Assembly (NCBI GenBank): GCA_021770245.1
Contig: JAETRI010000047.1
Location: 1-49,796 of the forward strand
Direction: 5' to 3'
Origin: Lachnospiraceae bacterium
GTDB taxonomy: Bacteria; Bacillota; Clostridia; Lachnospirales; Lachnospiraceae
DNA: 49,796 bases
The position numbers and the translations under genes are program-made. The notes beneath the pieces were generated by a model that saw nothing but the letters and a program-made list of their open reading frames with translations, made no database searches and was not told the origin of the DNA. Of this stretch, positions 7,626 through 14,446 are shown piece after piece (within the stretch, counting starts at the first letter, position 1; the number at the start of each line of letters is the position of its first letter).

Positions 7626-9515
7626 TTATGCAAGTCCTTCCGTCAGATCGCGCACACAACGCACCCTCCCTCCCCGCACCCCATATAGCGGGATTTCCCC
7701 TTCGCACGCCGGGACGGCATAGGGACATCTGGGACGGAAAACACATCCTGCCGAAATCGTTCCCGCATAGGGCTGGTTTCCTTCTATAGGCCGGAAACCG
7801 TTTTTCGGCATGGCCCGCCAGAGGGCCCTGGTATAAGGATGGCGCAGCCGTCCTTCGGAGGCAAAATCCGCCGCAGGCGCCTCTTCCACCATGGTCCCCG
7901 CATAGAAAACCGCAATTCGATCCGCCACCTCCAGGGCCAATTCGATATCGTGGGTAATCAGCAGGACCCCGTTTCCCCGATCCGCAAAGCTGCGGAAATC
8001 CTCCATGGCCGTCCTGGCCAGAGCAGGATCCAGACCGGGAGTGGGCTCGTCCGCGATGATCAGATCCGGCTCCTCCATCAGGGCCGTCGCCAACAGGATC
8101 CTTCGGCACATGCCGCCGGAGCATTCGAAGGGATATTTTCCTTCCGTCTCCTCCGAAAGCCCGTATTTTCGGAACAGCTCCCTCTGCCTCTCCCTTTTTC
8201 CGCCGCTGCCCTGCACCTGTCTGCCGACCTTCATCAGCGGATCCAGAAAATCCACGCTCTGGGGGACCAGGGCGATTTTCTTTCCCCGCAGTTTCTCCAT
8301 CTCCTTTTCATCCAGCCGCTTCCCCCGAAAGGAGATTTCCCCGTTCCAGGAGGCATTGGACGGCAGAAGGCCCAGCACCGCATGGGCCAGCAGACTCTTT
8401 CCGGAACCGCTGGCCCCCACCACGGCCACGATCTCTCCCTCGCATACGTCCACATCCAGGCCCGAAATCACGGGCAGGTATCCCTGGCCGAAGCCCTTCG
8501 TATATTGAAGGAAGGAAACGGACAGATGCGTAATCTCCAGAATCGGCTTCCCATTTTCACAGCCCATAGAACTCTCCATTCCGGAGCGTTTACGCGACGG
8601 GGCGGTATGAATTCGCGTATGAGAATTCATATCTTCCATCAAAGTTATTTGCGACGCTCCGGCCGGATCCTGCGCGCCGGCCGGATCCAGTACGTTTCTC
8701 AGGGAATTTCCCGCCACATCGAACAGCGCAACTACGGATATGAGCAAAAGGCCGGGGAACAGCGCCAGCCACCACTTCCCGGTGATGAGGTAGCGCATGC
8801 TTTCCGAAAGGATGATGCCGATGGCAGGCTGCTCCGGAGGCAGGCCGAAGCCCAGGAAGGTGATGCCCGCCTCATGGAGCACCGCATGGGGGAACATCAG
8901 GATCAGTCCCGTCAGAAACTGCGGAAGCAGGTGGGGAATCATATGCCGAAGGGCAATCCGCACCTTTCCCACCCCCAGCTTCCCGGCGGTCAGAACATAT
9001 TCGCTTTCCTTTAATTGCAGCACCTCCGCACGGATCAGGCGGGCCAGGGAGGGCCAGTGCGTCAGCGACACGCCCAAGACCACCCCCCGGAAGCCCTTTC
9101 CGCAGGCGTAGGAGATCAGGATCAGAAGCAGCATGTGGGGGATCCCTAAAACGGCATCGATCATAAAGGAGATGCAGGCATCCACCCGTTTTCCCAGCAA
9201 AGCCGCCCCGCTTCCCAAAAGCAGAGCCAGCAGAGCGCCGATGCCTGCGGTGCACAGCCCGATCCGGATACTCACGGAAAGCCCGGCCAGCGACCGGGCC
9301 AACATATCCCGGCCCAGCCAGTCCGTCCCGAACGGATATGGCAGGCAGGGCGCCCTGTCCTTTCTGGAAAAGTCCGTGACCCGCGCCTCCTGTCCGCAAA
9401 GGAGCCCGCCCACAGCCACCGCGAACAGCGCCGCCAGGCACAGGCCGAAAAGAAGCGCCGCCTTTTTTCTCCGGTTCATGCCCGTCTTCGGCAGAGGTTT
9501 GAAACGAAGCTTCAA
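7626..9515 (-). CDS. Fused ABC permease (NikC-like) and ATPase (NikD-like)
   Basis: Residues 1 to about 280 are a DppC/NikC-type permease, with the early motif FGTDWLGRDMLARSL and a C-terminal SLRNVLDP. Residues from 317 on are a NikD/DppD-type ATPase with Walker A GASGSGKS, signature ECSGGMCRR, Walker B LIIADEPT and the CVFRPRCPYA tail of the peptide/nickel family. These halves are normally separate proteins. The join (about residues 285-316) is encoded by the 89-bp repeat at 8574-8662, which has no stop in this frame. The ATPase also has its own ATG at 8567 with GGAG 6 nt upstream, so it may be made alone as well as fused. The start at 9515 is TTG with GGGGG upstream and overlaps the previous stop; ATG 9479 is the alternative. 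Confidence 0.85.
   Translation of the reverse strand: MKLRFKPLPKTGMNRRKKAALLFGLCLAALFAVAVGGLLCGQEARVTDFSRKDRAPCLPYPFGTDWLGRDMLARSLAGLSVSIRIGLCTAGIGALLALLLGSGAALLGKRVDACISFMIDAVLGIPHMLLLILISYACGKGFRGVVLGVSLTHWPSLARLIRAEVLQLKESEYVLTAGKLGVGKVRIALRHMIPHLLPQFLTGLILMFPHAVLHEAGITFLGFGLPPEQPAIGIILSESMRYLITGKWWLALFPGLLLISVVALFDVAGNSLRNVLDPAGAQDPAGASQITLMEDMNSHTRIHTAPSRKRSGMESSMGCENGKPILEITHLSVSFLQYTKGFGQGYLPVISGLDVDVCEGEIVAVVGASGSGKSLLAHAVLGLLPSNASWNGEISFRGKRLDEKEMEKLRGKKIALVPQSVDFLDPLMKVGRQVQGSGGKRERQRELFRKYGLSEETEGKYPFECSGGMCRRILLATALMEEPDLIIADEPTPGLDPALARTAMEDFRSFADRGNGVLLITHDIELALEVADRIAVFYAGTMVEEAPAADFASEGRLRHPYTRALWRAMPKNGFRPIEGNQPYAGTISAGCVFRPRCPYAVPACEGEIPLYGVRGGRVRCVRDLTEGLA
8574..8662 (-). 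repeat. 89-bp start-codon element, copy B1
   Basis: Read on the minus strand it begins CCGGAGCGTCGC, holds an inner hairpin with arms TATGAATTC and GAATTCATA, and ends ACGCTCCGGAATGGAG. The end lies exactly 6 nt before ATG 8567. Copies B2 (17966-18054) and B3 (40352-40440) have the same length and spacing. Just upstream, GATCCGGCCGG occurs twice in 18-bp direct repeats. Confidence 0.85.
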
Positions 9516-10504
9516 ATATTCTCTACCCCCTTTCTCATACGGGGATCCACCACGCGGGAGAGGATATCCGCCAGGAGATTCCCGGCGAAGACGATAGCCG
9601 CCGTGATCACCGTAATCCCCATCAGCAGCGGCACGTCGCTGCCGGTTCCGGCCGTCACGGCCGCCTGCCCCAGGCCCGGATAGGAGAAGACCTGTTCTAC
9701 CAGCACCGATCCGCCGATGATCTCACTGACCGAAGCGAACTGGAGCGTAAGAGCGGGAAGAAGCAGGTTGCGCAGCCCGTGTCTTCTCAGCATGCTCCAT
9801 CTTCCCTCGCCCCGGGCTCTGGCGAACAGCATATAATCGCTCTCCAGAACGTCCACGGTCTTCTCCCGGGTGTGCAGGGCGATGTTGGATACCCCCGTGA
9901 TGCAAAGCGCCAGCGCCGGAAGGAACGCATGGCGCAGACGGTCAAATACCGTCACCGCAGACGCCTCCGTCCCGATGGGAACGCTCAGTCCGATGGGGAA
10001 CCACCCCAGCCACACCGCAAAAATCAGCAAAAGCAGCAGGGCAATCCAGAAAACCGGCGTACTGGCGGTAAGCAGACAATAGCCGCCGATCAGCCGGTCA
10101 GGCCAGCGGCCACGGTACATGCCCGCCAGGATACCGAGTATCAGCCCCAGGACACCGGACAGGATCCAGGCCGATATCATCAGGGACAGGGAATTAAAAA
10201 GGCGCACCCGGATTACCTCCTCCACCGGCTGCCGGTAAAGCAGGGAGATCCCCATATCCCCCCGCAGGAAATCCCGCGCCCATCCCAGATATCTCGGCAG
10301 TGGGGGGGCGTCCGCCCCCCAATAGGCCGCAAGCCTCTCCCTCTGTTCCCGGCTCATGGCGCCCAATGCTGCCTGGCCCACATTGGCCTGCAGCGGGTCG
10401 ATGGGAGAACAATCCACCAGGACAAAGGCCGCCACGCTCACTGCCGCCATGAGAAGCAGGGCCAGGGCCGTTTTTTTGATGAAAAATATTGCAAAATTCC
10501 GCAT
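9512..10504 (-). CDS. ABC transporter permease, NikB/DppB-like
   Basis: Inner-membrane permease of the nickel/peptide import family, 330 residues with about six membrane segments. The N-terminal helix ALALLLMAAVSVAAFVLVD, the YLGWARDFLRGDMGISLLYRQPV-type block (written here in part), the EAA-like loop GLRNLLLPALT and the late motif EQVFSYPGLGQA are typical of DppB/NikB. GGAGGG lies 7 nt before the ATG. It follows the binding-protein gene by about 50 nt and its stop overlaps the TTG start of the fused permease-ATPase gene, so translation is probably coupled. Confidence 0.9.
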   Translation of the reverse strand: MRNFAIFFIKKTALALLLMAAVSVAAFVLVDCSPIDPLQANVGQAALGAMSREQRERLAAYWGADAPPLPRYLGWARDFLRGDMGISLLYRQPVEEVIRVRLFNSLSLMISAWILSGVLGLILGILAGMYRGRWPDRLIGGYCLLTASTPVFWIALLLLLIFAVWLGWFPIGLSVPIGTEASAVTVFDRLRHAFLPALALCITGVSNIALHTREKTVDVLESDYMLFARARGEGRWSMLRRHGLRNLLLPALTLQFASVSEIIGGSVLVEQVFSYPGLGQAAVTAGTGSDVPLLMGITVITAAIVFAGNLLADILSRVVDPRMRKGVENI

Positions 10505-10553
10505 GCTTATTCCCTCCGGCTCCCGGCCGCCCTGCTTTAGCGGGCATTCCGAT
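10505..10553 (-). repeat. Hairpin cassette between binding-protein and permease genes
   Basis: On the minus strand the sequence ATCTTCGATTTCA runs through the last codons of the binding-protein gene, and is followed by a GCCCGC-TAAA-type hairpin at 10529-10545 and then GGGAGCCGGAGGG and the permease ATG. The same ATCTTCGATTTCA plus hairpin pair precedes the response regulator (34516-34605). Confidence 0.6.
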
Positions 10554-12208
10554 CAAGATCCTGAAATCGAAGATTCCGCGTACTCCCATTGATCCACATT
10601 GTTCACGATGGACCAGCCGTGACCGTGGGGATGGATCTTCTGCTCCGCTACCCGGAGGCCGTCTCTTACATAATAGAGATGATCCACGTTGCACAGCCAT
10701 ACCCAGGGGATATCCCCCTCCTGGGTCACCCCCGTGTTTCCGTCCCACTGGGCCTTCTGCCACAGGCCATAGGCTTCCTGCAGATCCCCGGCCCGAAGGG
10801 CCTCCTCCATATACCGGTCCACGCTCTCATTGGCATAGGGAGAATACTCCGCGCTCCCCGTTTCCGGCATCGTATGATAGAGATTGTACAGCTCCATGGG
10901 CGTATGCGCACCCCATCCCCATACCAGAGGCTGGGACAGGGCGTCGGTATAGGCCACGTCCCACCCCGCCCCCCGGGTGGATACTTCCAGACCAAGCTGC
11001 CTGCACTGGGCCGCCAGATCCTCCGCCAGCGCCTGACGCACGGAATCTCCCGGGTTATACAGAACCGTAAATGCGGCGCGCACCCCGTTCTTTTCCCGGA
11101 TCCCGTCCTCCCCGGCCTTCCATCCGGCCTCCTCCAGGATCCGAATCGCCTTCTGCCTGTCGAACTCCACCTCGGAGCGCGGATTATACCAGGGAAGGCT
11201 GTCACATACGCTATAGGCCGGCGTCCCGTAACCGTTCAGCACATTTCGTATCATCTCCTCCCGGTCGATGCCGATATTGACGGCCCGGCGCACTGCCACG
11301 TCACAGGTCACGTCGTTCCCCACCGTCGTCCCGTTTTCTTCCGATGCCGGCGCCGCAGGAAAGTTCACTCCCCTGTTATCCACGCTCTTTACCCGCAGCA
11401 GTCCGTAACCGGGGATTTCCTGCCCCGCATAGGTGGCCGCCGTATGCGCCACATCCACCTGACCGGCCAGGGCCGCGGCATAGGCCGCATCCTCTTCCAT
11501 GAAAAGGACGGTAACCCGTTTGATCTTCGGCTCCTCCCCGTAATAGTCCGGATTCGCCTCCAGGATCACCTGCTGCCCCCGATCCCACTGCTTCAGGATA
11601 TACCGGCCCGAACCGATGGGGGCCGAACCGTAATTTTCGTCATAGGCATGCTCCGGCAGGATCCCCACGACCGCCATGGTATAGGGCCACACGGAAAAAG
11701 GCGTATTCAGACGGAATTCCACAGTGGTATCGTCCACCGCCACCGCTTCCTCCAACATGGTAAAATCGTTCACGCTGCTTTCCTTCGCGCACAGGTTATA
11801 AGTAAAGGCCACATCCTCCGCACGCAGAGGCTCCCCGTCCGTAAAGTAAGCATCCTCCCGGATAGATACCGTCCAGACCAGCCCGTCGTCGCTCACCCCA
11901 TAATCCGTGGCCAGATCCAGGCCGATTCCCAGATCCTCGGTGGTAGCAAGAAGAGTACTCTGAATCAGCGGCTCATGCACGTGCTCCCCGGCCCCCCAGC
12001 CGTATACCGGATTAAAACCCGCCTCCGGCTCCGAAGAAACCGGCATGGTCACCACCACGCTTTCTTTGTCCGTCTCCCTCGGGACGGCGCTTTCCGCCGC
12101 CGTTTTGCCGTCCTGCCCGCCCGAAGCCGCCTTCCCGGCACATCCCGCCAGCACACCTGCCGCAGCGACTATACATAGAAGGAAACGGGTTCTTTTACCC
12201 TTTTCCAT
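10553..12208 (-). CDS. Nickel/peptide-type ABC transporter substrate-binding lipoprotein
   Basis: Extracytoplasmic binding protein of the SBP_bac_5 family, 551 residues, anchored as a lipoprotein: signal peptide with lipobox VLAGC, lipidated Cys23. Family blocks GLVWTVSIREDAYFTDGEP, FTYN and IGIDREEM are present. Near the C-terminus the motif HPHGHGW is His-dense, which suits nickel or a His-nickel complex, although no ligand can be proved. The frame is open upstream to 12364, but ATG 12208 with GGGAGG upstream begins a proper signal peptide. It heads the transporter-larBCE cluster, which with LarBCE gives the case for nickel. The last residues (SSISGS) lie within repeat sequence. Confidence 0.9.
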   Translation of the reverse strand: MEKGKRTRFLLCIVAAAGVLAGCAGKAASGGQDGKTAAESAVPRETDKESVVVTMPVSSEPEAGFNPVYGWGAGEHVHEPLIQSTLLATTEDLGIGLDLATDYGVSDDGLVWTVSIREDAYFTDGEPLRAEDVAFTYNLCAKESSVNDFTMLEEAVAVDDTTVEFRLNTPFSVWPYTMAVVGILPEHAYDENYGSAPIGSGRYILKQWDRGQQVILEANPDYYGEEPKIKRVTVLFMEEDAAYAAALAGQVDVAHTAATYAGQEIPGYGLLRVKSVDNRGVNFPAAPASEENGTTVGNDVTCDVAVRRAVNIGIDREEMIRNVLNGYGTPAYSVCDSLPWYNPRSEVEFDRQKAIRILEEAGWKAGEDGIREKNGVRAAFTVLYNPGDSVRQALAEDLAAQCRQLGLEVSTRGAGWDVAYTDALSQPLVWGWGAHTPMELYNLYHTMPETGSAEYSPYANESVDRYMEEALRAGDLQEAYGLWQKAQWDGNTGVTQEGDIPWVWLCNVDHLYYVRDGLRVAEQKIHPHGHGWSIVNNVDQWEYAESSISGS

Positions 12209-12238
12209 CCCTGCCTCCCTTCCGCGCGCTTTGGCGCA
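12209..12238 (-). repeat. Hairpin plus Shine-Dalgarno cassette before the binding-protein gene
   Basis: On the minus strand GCGCCAAAGCGCG forms a small hairpin followed by GGAAGGGAGGCAGG and the ATG at 12208. It belongs to the same hairpin-then-GGGAG family as the mocR and larC leaders. Confidence 0.6.
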
Positions 12239-12390
12239 CATACCTATCAGGAATCCGCCCCGCCGCCAAACGCATACGCAGGCCGGGGAATGATAATCCT
12301 GAGATTTCATGCAATAAAAATACCACAAAAGCATTCCTTCCCCTGGGGAAGCCAATGCCTTCATGGCATAAATAAATCACACTTTTCTTT

Positions 12391-12459
12391 GTTGGCTAAA
12401 CGCCTTGGGCGCTCTGCGGATATCCTTGGGATATCTGACCGAAAATACAAGCTGCCAAC
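12391..12459 (-). promoter_or_regulatory. Structured 5' leader of the nickel transporter operon (candidate riboregulator)
   Basis: Directly after the predicted start of transcription, GTTGGC (12454-12459) can pair with GCCAAC (12391-12396), closing a three-way junction. Inside are GATATCC-CAA-GGATATC (12419-12435) and CGCC-CAA-GGCG (12401-12411), both with the loop context CCCAAGG. No known riboswitch class was recognised, and the short stems could arise by chance. Confidence 0.35.
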
Positions 12460-12466
12460 GGAGATT

Positions 12467-12507
12467 ATTATATAGGTTTCTTCATGGAACTGTCAACCGT
12501 TTTCTGG
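12467..12507 (-). promoter_or_regulatory. Promoter of the nickel transporter/lar operon with LacI-type operator
   Basis: On the minus strand -35 TTGACA (12491-12496), an 18-bp spacer and -10 TATAAT (12467-12472). The -35 box is part of AAAACGGTTGACA, a LacI-family-like half-palindrome (AANCGNTT core) that recurs at 14218 and 14337 and, diverged, at 13843. The adjacent LacI-type gene is the obvious candidate regulator (inference). Confidence 0.7.
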
Positions 12508-12587
12508 CATGACAACAGGACATAAGCAGATCAGGCGTCCCGGCCATAAACCGGCCGCGTCGGACGCCGGATCTGCCGTTACACCCC

Positions 12588-13571
12588 TTAGGCCGACTCC
12601 CTCACCACCAGATTCACGGGCAGGATCGTCCTGCTGGGAACCATCTCCCCATTGTACGCCCTTACGATGGACTCCACGGCAAGGGCCGCCATCTCCGCTA
12701 TGGGCTGATGGATCGTGGTAATGGCAGGGCTCGTCAGCCCTGCTATAATACTGTCGTCAACCCCCACCAGCCGGATCTGCTCCGGTATCCGGATCCCGCG
12801 TCTGCCGCACACCTGTATCACCTGAGCGGCAATCACGTCGCTGCTGGCAAAAATACCGTCGAGCTGCGGACAGCGATCCAGAATTCCTTCTATATAAGCA
12901 TAATAGTCCAGTCTGTCATAAAACCCTTTATCCTTATCCTCCTCCGGCATCAGTACGCGCATCCCTTTCCGTCGGCAGAATTCCTCAAATCCCAGCGCCC
13001 TGTCGTCCGCCGGCATGGATACGGGATATCCTCCGCTTAAGTAGACCACATTCCTGCAGCCCTTTTCACTCAGATATTTTGCAGCCAGACGGCCTCCCTG
13101 CCTGTTGTCGCATTCGATGGAGGCCGTCCCGTTTTCAAGGAAAGTCTCTATCGTGACCAAGGGCACCCCCAGATCTCCGAAACGCTGCGCATCCACATTC
13201 CCGCTGCAAAGGATGATCCCCGCCGCGCGGGCTCCCTTGCACATATCCATATATTCGTCTTCTTTTTCATCCCTGTCCAGGGAATTGAAAAGCATCAGCT
13301 TATAATCATGATTATACGCCGCTGTTTCCAGACAGTTTAATAACATGGAAAAGAAAGGATGATCGATATGCGGTAGAATGACTCCGATGATATTTGATGT
13401 CTGCTTAGAAAGAGATCGTGCCACTTCGTTCGGCTGATAATTCAGCTTTTTCATCGCCTCGTGAACCTTATCCCTGGATTCCTGGCTGATATACCCCCTG
13501 TTATTCAAAATCCGCGAAACCGTACTGACTGTAAGTCCGGTTTCCTTTGCTACATCTTTCAGTGTTGCCAT
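12588..13571 (-). CDS. LacI-family transcriptional regulator
   Basis: A 327-residue LacI/GalR-type DNA-binding regulator. The helix-turn-helix is at the N-terminus (TLKDVAKETGLTVSTVSRIL), followed by the hinge (QPNEVARSLSKQ) and a periplasmic-binding-protein-like sensor domain with GIILCSGN and GVDDSIIAGL. Such proteins usually bind a sugar or sugar derivative. ATG 13571 with GGAGG upstream starts the conserved protein; the longer open frame runs into repeat sequence. It is transcribed toward the nickel transporter operon. Operator-like sites lie in its own promoter and in that of the transporter, suggesting autoregulation and control of nickel uptake and cofactor synthesis. The effector is unknown. 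Confidence 0.92.
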   Translation of the reverse strand: MATLKDVAKETGLTVSTVSRILNNRGYISQESRDKVHEAMKKLNYQPNEVARSLSKQTSNIIGVILPHIDHPFFSMLLNCLETAAYNHDYKLMLFNSLDRDEKEDEYMDMCKGARAAGIILCSGNVDAQRFGDLGVPLVTIETFLENGTASIECDNRQGGRLAAKYLSEKGCRNVVYLSGGYPVSMPADDRALGFEEFCRRKGMRVLMPEEDKDKGFYDRLDYYAYIEGILDRCPQLDGIFASSDVIAAQVIQVCGRRGIRIPEQIRLVGVDDSIIAGLTSPAITTIHQPIAEMAALAVESIVRAYNGEMVPSRTILPVNLVVRESA

Positions 13572-13677
13572 TTTTCCCTCCAACAGTCTTTTGGTGCTTT
13601 CACTTAAAACCCTCTTTTTTAGCTTAATTTTCCTCCTAATCCTGTGGGCCGTACGGCCGATTGATTCCCCTGTTTCT

Positions 13678-13835
13678 ATTAGGTCATGCATCGGAGATTC
13701 ATGACCGTCACTCGCCGCTCGTCGAACATGCAAGCATGCTCTCCTCGCTGATACTCATTAGGTCATGAATCGGAGATTCATGACCGTCACTCGCCGCTCG
13801 TCGAACATGCAAGCATGCTCTCCTCGCTAACACTC
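13678..13835. repeat. Tandem 79-bp repeat, two units, in the lacI leader
   Basis: Two nearly identical 79-bp units (13678-13756 and 13757-13835) lie between the lacI promoter and coding region. Each holds the hairpin TCATGAATCGGAGATTCATGA (slightly altered in unit 1) and CATGCAAGCATG, plus CGCTCGTCG and CTCCTCGCT. The long N-terminal extension of the lacI frame is an artefact of this repeat. Confidence 0.9.
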
Positions 13836-13865
13836 ATTATATCACAACCGCTTAGCATTTTCCAA
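13836..13865 (-). promoter_or_regulatory. lacI promoter with operator in the spacer
   Basis: On the minus strand -35 TTGGAA (13860-13865), 18-bp spacer, -10 TATAAT (13836-13841). The spacer contains TGCTAAGCGGTTGTG, an AANCGNTT site like those at 12491, 14218 and 14337. Binding there would block lacI transcription, so autoregulation is likely. Confidence 0.6.
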
Positions 13866-13891
13866 TCCTATTATAATCATTTTTTTCCATT

Positions 13892-13931
13892 TAAAAAATG
13901 TCCGCAGGAATCGGGGGAGACTCCTGCGGAC
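13892..13931 (-). terminator. Terminator on the minus strand upstream of lacI
   Basis: A GTCCGCAGGA/TCCTGCGGAC stem is followed on the minus strand by ATTTTTTAA. It would end transcripts coming from the promoter at 14195-14223 or from mocR before they reach lacI. Confidence 0.75.
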
Positions 13932-14194
13932 CAAAAAAGAAGGGGGGAGATGTTTCTGTGACATCACCGGAACTTTAGGGAGGGAACCGGTATGTACACA
14001 TCACATCCCTTATGGTAATGATATCTTTTGGGGAAAAGATATCAGGAGGGGTATTTCCACAGTCAGGCTGCCAACCGGACGACCAAAGCCGCACCGCTTT
14101 CTATAAAAACATGAAAGGGAGGGAGAAAAGAGTTTCTACCAAGCGGAAAAGCTTCGGTATTTCCGTTGTTCTCTCATGCCTTACTGCGATTTAA

Positions 14195-14234
14195 ATGATA
14201 GCACGCCTCGGTTTGTATGTCAACCGCTTATCAT
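14195..14234 (-). promoter_or_regulatory. Promoter overlapping a LacI-type operator, no gene downstream
   Basis: On the minus strand -35 TTGACA (14218-14223), 17-bp spacer, -10 TATCAT (14195-14200). The upstream flank TGATAAGCGGTTGACA is a LacI-family-like site. The transcript would run into a terminator about 270 nt later without crossing an obvious gene. Confidence 0.6.
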
Positions 14235-14336
14235 AGATTTCGTGGTTTTGAACAAAAACCGGGCATTTTATCCCTGATGTATCAAACGATTCCACACAAT
14301 TCCCCCGTTTTCCTGCCGTTGCTGCGGCCATGTATA

Positions 14337-14352
14337 TGTCAACCGTTTGCCA
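14337..14352. promoter_or_regulatory. LacI-type operator-like site
   Basis: TGTCAACCGTTTGCCA shares the AANCGNTT core with the sites at 12491, 13843 and 14218. It is about 119 bp from the 14218 site, a distance compatible with looping. Confidence 0.5.
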
Positions 14353-14446
14353 TATTTCGTTTTCCTTAGGGCCCGGTGGATCACCACGCTCCGCCGTGCA
14401 GGGGGTATCGCAGAGGCAGGGCTTTGCACGCAGATGGGAGCAAAAA

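Larger units (their letters stand above)
13932..14446 (-). other. Gene-free region with a promoter, two operator-like sites and a possible small RNA
   Basis: No convincing coding region is seen in these 515 bases. A good minus-strand promoter at 14195-14223 and the terminator at 13892-13931 bound about 270-290 nt that could be a small RNA or a decayed gene. The segment includes a hairpin GATATCTTTT/AAAAGATATC at 14019-14043. Operator-like sites are at 14218 and 14337. Confidence 0.45.

Noticed and set aside
8574-8662. Treating the permease and ATPase as two clean separate genes
   Set aside because: No stop codon occurs between them in the permease frame. They are reported as one fused frame with an internal start at 8567.
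13678-13835. N-terminal extension of the LacI regulator and a CRISPR-like repeat
   Set aside because: The extension is encoded by the 79-bp tandem repeat and lacks conserved sequence; the proper start with GGAGG is at 13571. Two adjacent units without spacers are not CRISPR.
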